Shown: positions 47,138 to 59,394, counted from the stretch's first letter. The stretch: 64,000 nt of DNA from Macrobrachium rosenbergii (GCF_040412425.1 NC_089762.1:20767147-20831146); one strand, 5' to 3'. Translations and numbers: made by a program. The notes: a model not told the origin generated them from the sequence alone.

Positions 47138-48699
47138 TGCCTACATGGGCATGGATCCAACATATTTCTACATTTTTACCATCTTTATATATTTCATATA
47201 ATTTGTTACTGGCAAACACATAAGGGAGCAGGATGCCAGAGATAATACTGTCATGTACAGGTAATAACAAAGGAAATCAAAGAATCAGTCCAGAACTGTG
47301 TGACACCCAGAAGGAAAACAAGTCATTGTTCTAATTAGTAATGAACAGTTTCACCTTGTGACAAATAACCTCACCAAGTACCTTGAGGGGAAGATATCAA
47401 GGACTGTGACCATGGTCAACATCCAGCAACGCACTACATTATTCCCAAGGTTGGTAGATGACTATTGACCAAGATACTACTAAGGGATCGTGAAAAAAAA
47501 AAAAGCCCCCAGCTCCATGACCTCACAGATAACACCCACCACCTATAGGATAACAAATTCCAGATCATGTTACTACACTACATAATCACTACCTATTCCA
47601 CAAGATCAACTGTGGAGTTCACTGGTATTCTACAATGAAAAGGACCTAAACACAGTTTTCCCCAACATGGGAAGCCTACTTACAAAGGAAACTATCAATA
47701 TCAATCTTGATAGTGTATTTGGACCAAATACAAATCTCTTGTCTATATCCAAAGAAAGATGTCCTCCTAGATATTCTGAGGGCTGGTACTATGGGGGAGG
47801 GCCCTTTCTTTCTTCAACTATGGGAACTATTTGGCAAGATGATGAACCCATGGCAGTTGCACTGCAGGTTCTTTTTTTTCAAATTTACATGGCCACCTTC
47901 AAAGTCATCTTTCAGAAAATACCACTAATTGTGGAACTATGTCTGGTACCTAGAGTGTATCTTTATCATAATCCAAGGCCCTAACGTGGCCAGGAATCTA
48001 CTGGATGCATTTACGAGACACATTGCTCAACTTCACCACAGAACACAGCCAGCAGAAAATGTTACAGCTCCATGATGTCCTGGTCAAAGAACAGGGCAAG
48101 CAATTTATAACAAAAGACTTTAAATTAGCAACAAATATGGGGCAGTGGGTGAATACACAAAGCAATTTCCTGACAACTATTGTAAGCCTATAGCAAACGG
48201 TTATTTTGTGAGACCAGTCACACACTGCACATCACAAAAAGATTTGTTATAAAAATTGTAACTACAAATAACTTTGAAGACTCTAACAAACCTGCAATGA
48301 AAATGAAAGAAATCATGGTTATTCAGAATCTCATAAATTATGAATTTGCCTATGTGGAGGAATGCCATATCCTGCAAGGAAGCATTAATAGCAGCTTATG
48401 TAGCCCCCAAAGGAAACTTATCAGATGGTATACCTCAGAATCTTAGTAGGCACAACCTGGTAACAAATCTGGTAATTATGTTACTATTATAGGGTTGTAC
48501 TCCTGAAGGAACATAACACTGGACCAAGAACTCACTAAAGATACTTTGTAATTCAGTTGTAGTGTATTCTTTTCCAATAAAAGAATCCTAATCAGTGACT
48601 ATTTACTTCTCCATTCATGAAAGAATGATAATCATAGGGGAGTTATTGGTGGAATGCAGTCACATAAAAGTAATTATCTGAGAGACAGAAAAGACTATA
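47138..48699. other. Intronic sequence, no recognised gene
   Basis: Open stretches near 47667-47984 and 48005-48193 lack recognisable motifs. Composition is less AT-rich than the surrounding intron, so it may be an old element, but I see no diagnostic end or domain. Confidence 0.35.
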
Positions 48700-49063
48700 C
48701 AGGCAGTCCCCAGTTTACGACGGGTCCGGCTTACGACGTTCCAAGGTTACGACGCTTTTCAAATATATTCATCAGAAATTATTTCCTGGTTTACGACGAA
48801 TGTTCCGGGGTTACGACGCGTCGTACACCGATCCGATGGAAGAAATATGGCTCCAAAACGGCAGAATAATAAAAATTTGGAGTTTTTCTTATGAAAAACT
48901 CAATAAAAATGCAGTTTACATCATTTTCAATACACCCAAAGCATTAAAAGTAAGGTTTTCTTAGGTTTTTTGACGATTTTCTACGACTTTTCGGTTTACG
49001 ACGATTTTCGGTTTACAACGCGGCAGAAAAACGGAACCCCCGTCGTAAACCGGGGACTGCCTG
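48700..49063. mobile_element. MITE family B, best-preserved copy
   Basis: 364 bp flanked by TA at 48698-48699 and 49064-49065. The ends CAGGCAGTCCCCAGTTTACG and ...GTAAACCGGGGACTGCCTG are inverted. The interior has repeated TTACGACG motifs and the GATCCGATGGAAGAAATATGG block. Non-coding. Confidence 0.88.
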
Positions 49064-49179
49064 TATAAACTGAATGCACACTTTCTTCATTAGTGAATTA
49101 CACATTCTAAATACGATCACTATGTTCTATGGTTTCAAATTTATGATCAAAGATAAATTTTTGCTTGTCCTTAGACCTG

Positions 49180-49760
49180 GAAGTGTAACCTTCACCTCAA
49201 ACTGCGCACTGGCATCATTTGTGGATTATGCATGCCAAATTTTAAGTATCTATCTCACACAGTTATAAACAAGGTTAAATTCTTACTTGGCCTTTGATCT
49301 TTTAGTATGCTCTCGACTTTGATCTTACTCTATACACTGGTGTCATTAATGAATTATACATGTCAAATATAAAATCTATCTCTCCATCTTGAATTTTCAA
49401 AAGCGGGAGTCTAAGTTAAGCTTCTTATTTGACCTTTGACCTCTTAGTTTGTCCTTGACCTCACTAAGCACAATGGCACAATTAAGAGATTATGCATGGA
49501 AAAAATAAAATTTGAATCTTACACTGCTGAAACGCTATTGCCTCACTAAGCACAATGGCACAATTAAGAGATTAGGCATGGAAAATCTAAAATTTAAATC
49601 ATACACAGCTGAAACATTATTGCCAAGATCATATTCTCATTTGACCTGTAATCTATATGTATTACTTTGACATCCTCACTCTATATATCTTTATTGGTGA
49701 AGTAGGCATGGAAAATATAAAATCTCTTTTTATATAGTTTAGAAGTTATGGCCAAGACTA
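49180..49760. repeat. Imperfect tandem repeat with TTTGACCT motifs
   Basis: Successive units of roughly 130-150 bp carry TTTGACC, a region like CACTGGTGTCATTAATGAATTA, and TATAAAATCT. An inner pair of about 83 bp (49463-49545 and 49546-49628) is nearly identical: CTCACTAAGCACAATGGCAC... Flanked by ordinary intron up to 50471. Confidence 0.75.
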
Positions 49761-50471
49761 AACTCCTAGTCAACCTTTGGCCCAAGAAAGATTAAAAATT
49801 CATTCCCACATCTTCCAAAATTTAATCAGTTCTTGCCACTCACTAGGCCCACCTTTGATCAAATTTTGGTAAAATCCATCCAATCTTTTTGGATAATCCT
49901 GTTAAACATATAAACAAACAATCACATCAAGACAAAATATAACCTCCATGTTGGATATTACACTAAAAGCAATATGTTCAATACATGCACATAACAGTAT
50001 CTTAAGCCTGTTAAGATAACTGCAGTATTATTATTTGGAAATTTAAAAATCTATTAAAAACTGCTTGGACTGCAAAGGGTTTGGGCAAACTTTTACATCT
50101 ATTAAACTCATTTTAATTACGTATCATTTAGGAATGAAAATTGGTCAGTAAACCACCGATATAAAATGAAAACTTCTGTTTTAAAAAATTAAAAAAACAG
50201 CACGTTTTATTCACCGATAAGCTATGTCATCAGAATTTTCAAGTTACCCACTACCCTTAGGCATCTGAATACCAAGAGCTAAAAAGTCAATGACTGCTCG
50301 TTTCCACATACAGTAATACATAAGGCTATTATGTGAGGCAATGTTTTGTTCAGTGTGTACACTAACTGGGAATTTTCATTACTCAGTAGGTAAAAACCTA
50401 ATAGTATTTCATAACTGTACATACTAAGCAAGGTAAATTCAGGCAGTACACACTCTCCAAAAGTGACTTAC

Positions 50472-50601
50472 TTGGTGTCCTTGATCCAAAAATTCTAAAC
50501 ATCTTTCAAATGTAATTCTATCCATATCTTCCATTTGCTTGAACCTTCCTGAAGCTTTGACTCCAATGAAAGTTAATTCCAGGGGAACAGGACGAAATCG
50601 G
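50472..50601 (-). CDS. ASCC3: ASCC3 exon F
   Basis: 130-bp exon with acceptor TTCAG and donor GTAAG. It completes the Ser codon begun in exon G and encodes R-F-R-P-V-P-L-E-L-T-F-I-G-V, then an M-E-D-M-D-R-I-T-F-E loop and F-L-D-Q-G-H-Q. R-F-R-P-V-P-L is the conserved post-motif III linker of ASCC3/Brr2 helicases. Joins exon E in phase 0. Confidence 0.93.
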
Positions 50602-50969
50602 CTGAAAAGAGGGCATTATGTTGTATTGTCCACAAATACAATCTACAATACATTTTAATCATAAATATCACATGATGCATAACACTTCCAAACTGCAATC
50701 TTTCAATTTACAGCATCATCACATAAAAAAATGACATTTTTATAATAAAATAGTTTTACATATACTTACCCAGTAATTACATAGCTATTAGTTTCTTTTA
50801 ACCGGCAGCTCAAAATTTTGCAATTGCGGGTCACGCTAGTTTGTTTTGGTTATGGCGACGTGCCCCGCCCACTTTTGGGTGTAAGAGAAGGTACAACATA
50901 GCCATGAGGTTCAATTTGTTTATGCCCTTATGTCCAATTGAGGGGAGGCGGGTGGGCTCCGATTATGTA

Positions 50970-51056
50970 ATTACTGGGTAAGTATATATAAAACTTTATC
51001 TTATTATAAAAATTTAATTTTTATATAAGTAACTTACCCAGTAATTACATAGCTGA
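50970..51056. repeat. DIRS copy 3 internal complementary region
   Basis: The first half (GATTATGTAATTACTGGGTAAGT...) is complementary to the left end. The second half (ATTTTTATATAAGTAACTTACCCAGTAATT...) is complementary to the right end at 57027-57066. Confidence 0.75.
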
Positions 51057-51525
51057 TTCCCACATTGAATGAAGGTGGGAATGTTGGACATATCTACCCC
51101 AAAACATTATTAATAGCAATGAGTTTGAGAATACAAATTTGCTAACATTGAATCAATGTTGCTAAACCTTACCTGATAAGAGAGCTGCTACAGGTAGATA
51201 CTGCCTCTGGTTGGCGCTCATCTTATCCAGTAGAGGCGAGGTGGTAAATCCTTGAGGGCCAACTACTAAAGTGGGTGCTTTGTAGTGATGGACTAATTTC
51301 CAAGGGCTAGCAAAGTACAACAAGATGCCCCTGCCCAAGGCGCAGTACCACACAAAACAACCAGAGTAGATAGTCACCAAAACCACCAAAAATCAGATTA
51401 AAAACACCAATACCCAACTGTAAAACCAAAAGACTAGAGGGTATTCCAAGTACATAGTACTCCCAGGCTCCCCAAAACTCAACACCCTAAGCAAGGTGAA
51501 GAGATTAAAGAAAGGACACTGCTTT

Positions 51526-52560
51526 CTATGTTTCCTCCCCCAACACCACGCCAGCAGCGTAAAACGGACCCAAGGTACTGAATTGATTGTAAGTAGTCTC
51601 GCTATCCCTTAAATAATGTGATGCAAACACCGACTTGCACTTCCAAAACGTTGCTTGCACAATTGACGTGAGGGATAAATTGTGCTTAAACGCCAAAGAC
51701 GTAGCGACCGCTCTTATCTCACGAGGTTTTACTTTGAAAAAGGAGAACCAGTCTTTGTTCACCATGGAATGTGCTTCAGAAATCAGATTCCTCAGAAAAA
51801 ATCCCAGGGCATTCTTAGACAAGGGCTAGAGGAATATTTCACAGAACACCAAAGGTTTCTTGAAGTACCACAAATGTCCTTCATTGTGTGAAGATAAAAC
51901 TTAAGGACCCTTACTGGACAGAGAGTTCTTTCTTCTTCAGACGGCCCCACTATCTTGGACAAGTTTTTGACCGTAAAAGAACAAGGCCATGGATTCGATG
52001 ACGATTTGTTCTTAGCCAGAAAGTCTAGGGAAAAGGAGCAAACTACATTCCCTTAAGAAAATCCTATGTTTCTGTCTAAAGCATGGATTTCACTGGACCT
52101 CTTAGCGGTGGCCAAGGCAACCAGAAAAAGAGTTCTCCTGATTAGATCCCTTAAAGAGATAGATTGCATGGGCTCAAAATGTGAACTGGAAAGCCACTTA
52201 AGGACTGCATCTAAGTTCCAGGACAGCAAAGGTTTTTCTTTAAGCTTTGCGGTGTAAAAGGACTTAATAAGGTCAGACAAATCCTAGTTCGACGATAAGT
52301 CCATTCCTTTATGGTGGAAAACTGAGCTAAGCACAGCTCTGTATCCTTTAATGGTAGAGGTGCAGAGTCCTTTAGCGGAGCGTAGGAACAGAAGAAAGTC
52401 CGCTATTTCTGCTACAGAGGTCTCAGAAGAGGACGTGTTATTTCGTCTGCACCAGGACCTGAAGGTAGACCATTTTGCCTGGTAGACATTATCTGAAGAC
52501 TGTCTTCTACACTTCACAATTGCGTCTGCAGCCGCTCTTGAAAAAAGCCATTCTTTCCGA
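51526..52560 (-). pseudogene. DIRS copy 3 tyrosine recombinase
   Basis: Minus-strand recombinase in pieces. The core-binding part, N-V-Y-Q-A-K-W and S-T-I-K-G-Y-R, lies at 52340-52490; a TAG follows at about 52282. The next piece has A-T-A-K-R-S-S-E-I-H (catalytic Arg, about 52090); another stop follows near 52050. The C-terminal piece has K-P-R-E-I-R-A-V-A-T (51706-51735), W in F-W-K-C-K-S and A-S-H-Y (nucleophile). Copy 2 has H-E-V-R where this copy has R-E-I-R, so the catalytic His is lost by a CAT-to-CGT type change. Confidence 0.8.
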
Positions 52561-54560
52561 GCAGTCGCCTAACAGTTTGAACCCTGTTAGGGCTAGAGAA
52601 GACAGGTTTTGGTGGAACTGATGGAAGTGAGGTTGCCCAAGAAGTTGTTGCTTCTGTGGCAGCAGTCTTGGGAAGTCTGCAAGAAGTTCTAGTAGATCCA
52701 GGAACCACTCTTTTGCTGGCCAGAAGGGGGCTATCAAGATCATGGATTGGTTTTGATGTGACTGGAATTTGTTGATGACTTGCCTAACTAAACTGAATGG
52801 GGGAAAGGCATACAGATCTTTGTTGGACCAATCCTGCAACACTGCATCGATCGCCCACGCTAAGGGATCTGGAACTGGTGAGCAGAAGAGAGGAAGTCGG
52901 TGATTTCTGGAGGACGCAAACAAATCTATTATGGGTTTCCCCCAGAAATTCCACAGACCCAGACAAACCAACAGGTCTAATGTCCATTCTGTGGGAAGGA
53001 TCTGTCTTTGACGGTTCAACTTGTCCGGGAGAACGTTGAGTCTTGCCTGGATAAAACGCGTTGTCACTCGAGTGTCGTTCTGGTGTAACCAAAGAAGAAG
53101 GCCCCTTGCTGCTTCGTACAGGGAGAAAGAGTGGGTTCCTCGTTTCTTGATGTACGCCAGTGCTGTCATGTTGTCTGAATGCACTGCTACTGTCCTCCCC
53201 CGAATTTCTGAAATGAAGCACTGTAGGCCCAGAAAATCGTCTGTAATTCTTTTATGTTAGTGTGCCAGTTTTGCTGTTCCTGAGACCAGGTCCCTGACAC
53301 TTCTTTTAATCCCAAAAGAGCTCCACAACCTAGGTTCGACGCATCTGAAAAGAACTTTAGGCTGGGGTTCAGAGGATGAATATACTTCCCTTCTGATAGT
53401 CTCTTCCTGGAATTCCAACAACAAAGATCCTCCTTGATTTCCATCGTTATCGGGAACACGAATGAGTCCTGAAACTTTTTCCTGTTCCAGCTGGCTCTGA
53501 GGAAGAACTGGAGACGTCTAAAGTGAAGTCTTCCCAGAGTGATGAATTGTTCCATGGATGAGAGGGTACCTAGAAGATTCATCCACTGATTGGCCGAGCA
53601 ACAGTTTAGATTCAGAAATTCTTCCACTGTCTGGAGACACTTTTCTATTTTCTTCGGGACTGGAAAAACCCGAAAATCCCAAGAGTTGATCGTCATCCCT
53701 AAATAAGGAATCTCCTGAGAAGGCGTCAGAAAAGACTTGAGCCAAGAGAAGAGTCACGCGAATGTCCTCCGTACAATGAGCTTTCAAGCGGGAACATAGT
53801 AGCCAATCGTCTAGATATAGGGAGATCTTTATCCCTATCAAATGAAGCCATTTCGCAAGGGGAGCCAATACCCTGGTGAACACTTGTGGCGCTGTTGAGA
53901 GGCTGAAGCAAAGAGCCCGAAATTGGAACACCTTTCCCTGAAACACAAACCTGAGGTACTTTCTCAAAGTTGGATGTACTGGAGTTTGAAAGTACGCATC
54001 CTGCATGTCGATGGACGCCACCCATTCTCCCTGGCAAATGGATGCAAGGACCGAATGGTTTATTTCCATCTTGAATGTTGTCTTTTTGACAAAAACATTT
54101 AGAGCACTTACGTCCAAAACGGGTCTTCAGCCCCCCCGATGACTTGGCCACCACAAAGAGACGGTTGTAGAATCCCGGAGAATGAATGTCCTCTACTAGC
54201 TCTACAGCCTCTTTCTGAACAAGGGACTCCACCTCTAACAAGAAAGCAGCAATTCTCTCTGAGCCTGGAGAGTAAGCTGTCAATTCGACAGGCTTGCAGA
54301 TTAGAGGAGGTTTGTTCAAAAAGAGGATAGTGTAGCCCTCCTTCAGGACAGACACTATCCAAGATTCCGCTCCCTTTTGTTCCCACCATCCCCAAAAGTG
54401 AAGGACCTGCGCTCCTACCTGAGTACGGAGGACTATGTTCTCATTTCTTGGAGTAAGACTTGGATGAGGACTTCTTGATGAAATGCTGTGCAAAACAGGT
54501 ATAAGTTCTTGTTCTAGTCTGGGATCTAGAATGGGAGCCCCGAAAGGGAGTAGGTTGCAG
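52507..54560 (-). pseudogene. DIRS copy 3 reverse transcriptase-RNase H
   Basis: S-P-G-F-Y-N-R-L-F-V-V lies near 54150-54180. A frame break sits at a 7-G run about 54132-54138. Then come L-D-V-S-A-L-N-V, motif A S-I-D-M-Q-D-A-Y-F (about 53995-54030), L-S-T-A-P-Q-V-F-T, and the active site Y-L-D-D-W at about 53800-53825. The thumb has L-L-G-T-L-S-S-M-E-Q-F. RNase H has D in F-F-S-D-A-S-N-L-G-C-G, E in I-K-E-L-Q, D in H-S-D-N-M-T-A-L-A and D in V-L-P-D-K-L-N-R. The polymerase acidic residues are present, unlike copy 2, but the frame is interrupted several times. Confidence 0.82.
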
Positions 54561-54728
54561 CGGAGACGAAGATCTGGGAGGAAGAGTCAAAGAATCCTTG
54601 GGGGGTCTTGTAGACTGGGAGAGCAGGTCCTAGGTGTTCTTTTTCTGCAAGTCAGAGGCAATGTTCAGTACTGTAGCCTGTGTAAAAAGACACATCTTGT
54701 CCAAAGGGGAGAACACGAGGGCCGATCT

Positions 54729-56200
54729 CTAAGATGGAGTGACGCCTTTCGAGGTAAAGGAGCACCAAAGCTCCCTCTTCTTAAGAATACCCATGGTGTA
54801 CAGACTGGCTAACTCCTGCGTACTATCGCGAACGCCCCTGTCAATACAGGAAAGTACTCCCACGAGAACTGACGAGATTTCTTGAGGTAGCAAAGAACAC
54901 TCTCTAAGTTTGCACGCCAGAGAACCCACCGCCCAGTCAAGGAAGCTCATCACTTCGAATATCTTAAAAGTATTTTTAAGAAGGTGAGCAAGTTCCAAGG
55001 CCGAGAACATAATTTTGGCTGAGGAGAAAGCTGATCTTCTAGCTGAGTCGATAAGGCCAGAGAAGTCTCCCTGAGAGGAGGCAGAGACTCCCATGGAAGG
55101 AGCTTCTCCAGTCGCATAAAACCTGTAGCTCGACCTGGACAATTTGGAAGGAGGGAAACAAAAACCTGCTTTGCCTTGTTCCCTCTTCTCAGAAAACCAC
55201 CCTTCTACTTCATCCAGTGCCTTCTTTGCTGAAGAGGAAAGAACTAATTTTGGTCATTTTGAAGGGCCGACTGAGGGCGCTTCCATAAAGAAGGTCGAAG
55301 CAGGAACGGAGGGAGTAGCGCGAAAAGAAGCTAGGATAAGTCACTAGCAGGAATCTCAACAGCTCAGAGTACGCCAATGAAGGAGCATCTTGTTCTGGAA
55401 CACCTTCTTCCTCAGAACAGACAAGAGAAAGTGATAAGTCCACTGTCGTCAGAGCTGTAGGAGGAGCCTTCTGAAACAAACTGAGAATATTATCCTGTTT
55501 GCTCTGAATTGGGTCAACTAGCGGAGGAACAATGTCCGAGACGACACTACTATGAAGCGGTGGAGGAGCAGGCACCAATGGGCGCTCGGGGGGCGCTGTC
55601 AAGATGGGAGTCAAAGACGAAACTTGTTGGAGAATGGGCGCCAGCGGGCGCTCAACTGCAAACGGGAGCCTGGGCGCTACGACACTAGTTGCTGGTCACT
55701 TGGGCGCTAATTGTAGAGATGAAGGCTCTGGGTGCGCAACTCCTGATGCAGTCGCTTCTTTATTCGATGAAGAACGTCTCCACTCCACAAGGCACTTCGG
55801 TGCCAAATTACGATCGTCACTGGTGTTCCGGGGTGTCCCAATGACTACATGATGGGCATGCTGAATCCTTGCTCTTCTTACAAGGAACAGGGGAAAAAAT
55901 CCCAAACTCCACTGCACGCCTTTTCAGTGGGCGTGACTTGTCCGCATAGCGCTGTGCGCACCTGGGACTAAGATCTTCAGAGCTGGAGGACATACAATAA
56001 GGGCTCACTTGAAGGCCTTTCCAACAGCCTTTGGTTGCAGTCTGGGATTCGTCAACAGACTGAACCGAGGGGGCAACTGCTCTGGGGCAGACCCCACCGA
56101 CCTCCCTTAGGCTGCCAGTTTGACTCCTCCCAGGTGCTGGGGAGTATGTTAGGGACCTTGGCCTAGGAGAATCGGTGGGCCGAACAGCCACCGCCTCCAC
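54729..56200 (-). pseudogene. DIRS copy 3 gag middle and C-terminal region
   Basis: It continues gag after the Cys-rich ORF in another frame. Near 55850-56000: K-S-R-P-L-K-R and C-S-H-W-D-T-P-E, as in copies 2 and 4. A proline-rich stretch (55500-55614) follows, with GGGCGC-type short repeats at 55570-55715 instead of the decapeptide array. Then the conserved domain at 54729-55142: F-L-D-W-A-V-G-S-L, C-I-D-R-G-V-R-D and G-I-L-K-K-R-E. Frames are broken. Confidence 0.6.
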
Positions 56201-56706
56201 TAACGTTGTACTTGCACTGGGCGCTCTGATTCACTTTTGTCCATTAGCACTTTCACAGACAACGAAAATTTAGCGATCGATTGAATAATCAACTCGAAAC
56301 GAGTGTCGATTTTCGACGCCAGACTGGTGATGGTGTTGGGGTCGGAAATGTGAGCGCCAGGTAAAGGAGAGGGTTGCACAGGTGGAGGAGATGGAATGGA
56401 AACGGAAGAAATTACAGGAGCAATTGCATCCAACTTAGCACATGAATCCTGACTAGCTAAAGCTTTACTAGATTCCTTAGCCATAGCTTTCCTCTTCCTA
56501 TCTCTAGCTAGTTTCTTGAGATGTGCATCTAAAGTCTTCCCCTTCTTAATATCCCAGTCATTACACTCCTCACAACGTAAATCTACTGAACATGTTTGTC
56601 CCCTACATGGAATACAAATAGTGTGCGAGTCGTAAGATTCTTTAGTTAGTCTAGTATTGCAGTCTTTGCTGCAATACCTAATACTAGAACTACTAGTGTC
56701 AGACAT
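56200..56706 (-). CDS. DIRS copy 3 ORF1 (gag N-terminus, Cys-rich)
   Basis: I place the start at M-S-D-T-S-S-S-S (56706), because copy 2 begins M-S-D-S-S-S-S. An upstream ATG at 56742 is also in frame. Counting from 56706, Cys 12, 16, 31, 34, 39, 45 and 48 reproduce C-x3-C-x14-C-x2-C-x4-C-x5-C-x2-C exactly, with H28 before C31. A lysine/arginine-rich helix (H-L-K-K-L-A-R-D-R-K-R-K) and a proline-rich linker follow. The next gag part is in another frame near 56200. Function inferred from position. Confidence 0.7.
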   Translation of the reverse strand: MSDTSSSSIRYCSKDCNTRLTKESYDSHTICIPCRGQTCSVDLRCEECNDWDIKKGKTLDAHLKKLARDRKRKAMAKESSKALASQDSCAKLDAIAPVISSVSIPSPPPVQPSPLPGAHISDPNTITSLASKIDTRFELIIQSIAKFSLSVKVLMDKSESERPVQVQR

Positions 56707-57117
56707 CCTAGAAAAGTCCGATAAAGTCCGATACAAGTCCAAAAAACGGGCAAAGAGTCGTCAACCAATGATCAAAATTCGCCTAACACTATCTTAATTA
56801 TGCTGAAAGGCTAAGAAAATAAATATTTCACCAACTGAAGATAAGGCAAACAACCAGCAAAGTATAAAATTCCAAAATTCGAGCTGCTGCCAACCACAGT
56901 CCTTCAACCACAGCTGGCAGAAACAAATTGAAGCTCTTTGCTATGTTGTACCTTCTCTTAACCAAAACAAATTAGCGTGACCCGCAATTCCAAAATTTTG
57001 AGCTGCTGGTTAAAAGAAACTAATAGCTATGCAATTATTGGGTAAGTTACTTATATAAAAATTCTATTTTTACTTGTAAAGCATGTATAAAATAACTACA
57101 CCCTTGAAGACACTTAC

Positions 57118-57236
57118 GAATCAAAATAAAACAGTCCCTTATATGGGTTAACCCTCAAAAATGTTGATACATCAATATAGTTGGGAAGAGTGGCAGACAA
57201 CCCAACAATCCTGATCATCGACTGCTGTGATTCAAC
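57118..57236 (-). CDS. ASCC3: ASCC3 exon G (helicase motif III)
   Basis: 119-bp exon, the most 5' one in the window, with acceptor TTTGCAG and donor GTAAGT. It encodes [20 protein letters not shown] and [13 protein letters not shown], then a split Ser codon. S-A-T is motif III. V-E-S-x-Q-S-M-I-R matches ASCC3. Earlier exons with Walker A and DEVH lie beyond 64 kb. Confidence 0.93.
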
Positions 57237-58414
57237 CTGCAAAGATAAAAGACATGGCATCAAATTGTGTGAACATGTTTATCTCTTAAGATATGGTAAA
57301 GAATTAACTCGGATATGAAAGAGCTTTAGTAAACGAAAATAATTAAGTTCTGTTGAAAATATGACAAATCCCCAATAATAAATAATAAAACAGAAAGAAG
57401 AAATGCAACAATGCTTCAATGCACTGCAAAGAATAAATAACTAAAAGACTTATACTATACAACTTTTTTGACATACAGCACATACAATAATGAACATACA
57501 CTAACACTAAATGGCAAAATAAAACTCAGTACTGGTAAGTGAAGCTTATCATCCATGATGCACTCCAAAGAGCAGAACATTAAGATGACATAGCATAAGA
57601 GTACTAATTAGACCAAGTCTCTAATGACATCATATTTACACTTTTCTTTTACTGACCAAGTAGTGAAGATGCTGTACCCCTTTTCATACAATGTAGAATT
57701 TTTAACAAAAACATGTCCTGCATAATATAAAATATATACAGTACAGTACTGTAATGTGCATCAGGACTGTAGCTACATTGTCTACACATGGCCTAAGCTT
57801 CATTAACTTTTGTGTGTAAGTGTTTTGCATTTTTAGAGATACTGTAGGAAACATGATATAAAATTAAGTGTGTTATTATAGTAACTAATATGTTACATTA
57901 CAACGATCTACAGGAATGAACACGGAAAAAAGCTTGCAAAACCTATATCAATGAAGGATTGTCACTGCTTGAAATTCACTGCATATAGGGTAATTTCATA
58001 CTGTACAATTATATTTCATATTCTCTCATAATGTGCATGTTTGTACAGAACATATTTTGGAAAATACTTTGTGAATCACGACTGTAGCTACATAGCCTAA
58101 TTCTACTCATAGCCAAGGGCTGCTTACATAACCATCATCGGCTTTGTAACATTTGCAGGTCATAACTATGGACTCTTAAAAGAAAGAATGTAATATATAT
58201 ATAATATATATATATACATATATATATTAAAAAAAGGATATTGCACAAGTACTACATAGTACTACTGTACATCTTAGTACTCTAGATAACAGTAAGGAAA
58301 AAGTATTGTACTTTACAGCCTACATAAAGGAAATCATCTAAATGTCTGTTCTACTTATATACTGTTTACAAATGCAGTTCAAAACTATACTGTACTTCTT
58401 ACTGCAGCAATTTT
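57237..58414. other. Intronic sequence, nothing recognised
   Basis: AT-rich intron upstream of exon G. Short TA stretches near 58190-58230. No coding trace or repeat end seen. Confidence 0.5.
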
Positions 58415-58829
58415 ATCAAAAATGTTATTTTCATAATAAAATAAATTTTTGAACATACTTACCTGGTAGTTATATATATAGCTTAAGTCCCTGACGTCAC
58501 GGCAGAATTTCAAAACTTCGCGGCAATCGCCGATCGGTGAGTCAGGTGAACCACCTGTGCGCCCTCTACACAGGTACCTGGAACCATTCCAACTATTCCT
58601 CAGATCTTCCATGCCCCTAGTCTCTAGAGGGGAGGAGGGTGGGAATATAATTATATATAACTACCAGGTAAGTATGTTCAAAAATTTATTTTATTATGAA
58701 AATAACATTTTTAAACATCTAACTTCCCTGGTAGTTATATATATAGCTGATTGACACCTTTGGTGGAGGGTCAGAGACAGCTAACATCGTTGGAATTATA
58801 ATTAAAGTTGCAAACAACTCTAGGTTCCT

Positions 58830-59390
58830 ACCTGTTAAGGAAGCTGACTTCAATATTTCTCATTATGTCTGCATTCCTTAAGAGATCCAGCGATCCACCC
58901 AGGGGCTGAAAAATCTCTAGGGGCTGTCAACCGGTGTATAACCTCTATGTGACTAGACCTCCTCTCAATACCCTTGTTCGGGCGCTACCAAGGAAGGAAC
59001 TTTCATCCCAATGATTGTGGAAGACTGTGCCCAATCTTCACAAACAACCATAAAATTTCAACCATTCCAAGGCAAGAACAAAAGGTACTGTTTTATGGAA
59101 TTGGATTAAGGAAGCTGACTTCAATGAACTCGCCCTCATTAAGTCTGCATTCCTTAAGAGATCCAGCGATCCACCCAGGGGGCTGAAAAATCTCTATGGG
59201 CTGTCAACCGATTGTATAACCTCTATGTGACTAGACCTCCTCTCAATACCCTAGTTCCAGGCGCTTCCAAGGAACTTTCAAACCAATGAATGCGGAAGAC
59301 TGCGTCCAGTCTTCACAAACAACCATAAAAAAAATTCTCCATCCCAAAGTAAGAAAATAGGGTATTGGTTTATGGGATTGTAGGGGTATT
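58830..59390. repeat. ~280-bp tandem duplication in DIRS copy 4
   Basis: Two units (58830-59100, 59105-59390) share AAGGAAGCTGACTTCAA, CTTAAGAGATCCAGCGATCC, CTGAAAAATCTCTA and GTGACTAGACCTCCTCTCAA. Copy 2 has this segment once (22265-22545). Confidence 0.85.
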
Positions 59391-59394
59391 ACCC

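Larger units (their letters stand above)
50728..57080 (-). mobile_element. DIRS-like retrotransposon, copy 3 (family II, near full length)
   Basis: About 6.35 kb. Outer repeats: left about 50735-50935, right about 56925-57075. They share ACTTACCCAGTAATTACATAG, TTTCTTTTAACC(G/A)GCAGC, GGGTCACGCTA and AGAGAAGGTACAACATAGC. The right copy lacks about 35 bp that the left has. The internal complementary region is at 50970-51056. The minus-strand order is gag, RT, RNase H, recombinase. The polymerase site Y-L-D-D-W is intact, but stops and shifts are present and the recombinase H-x-x-R is changed. It fills almost the whole 6.5-kb intron between exons G and F. Confidence 0.88.

Noticed and set aside
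53726..54493. 255-codon open frame in DIRS copy 3 as a separate gene
   Set aside because: Its first third is true RT sequence; after the frame break at the G run it becomes an off-frame reading of RT.
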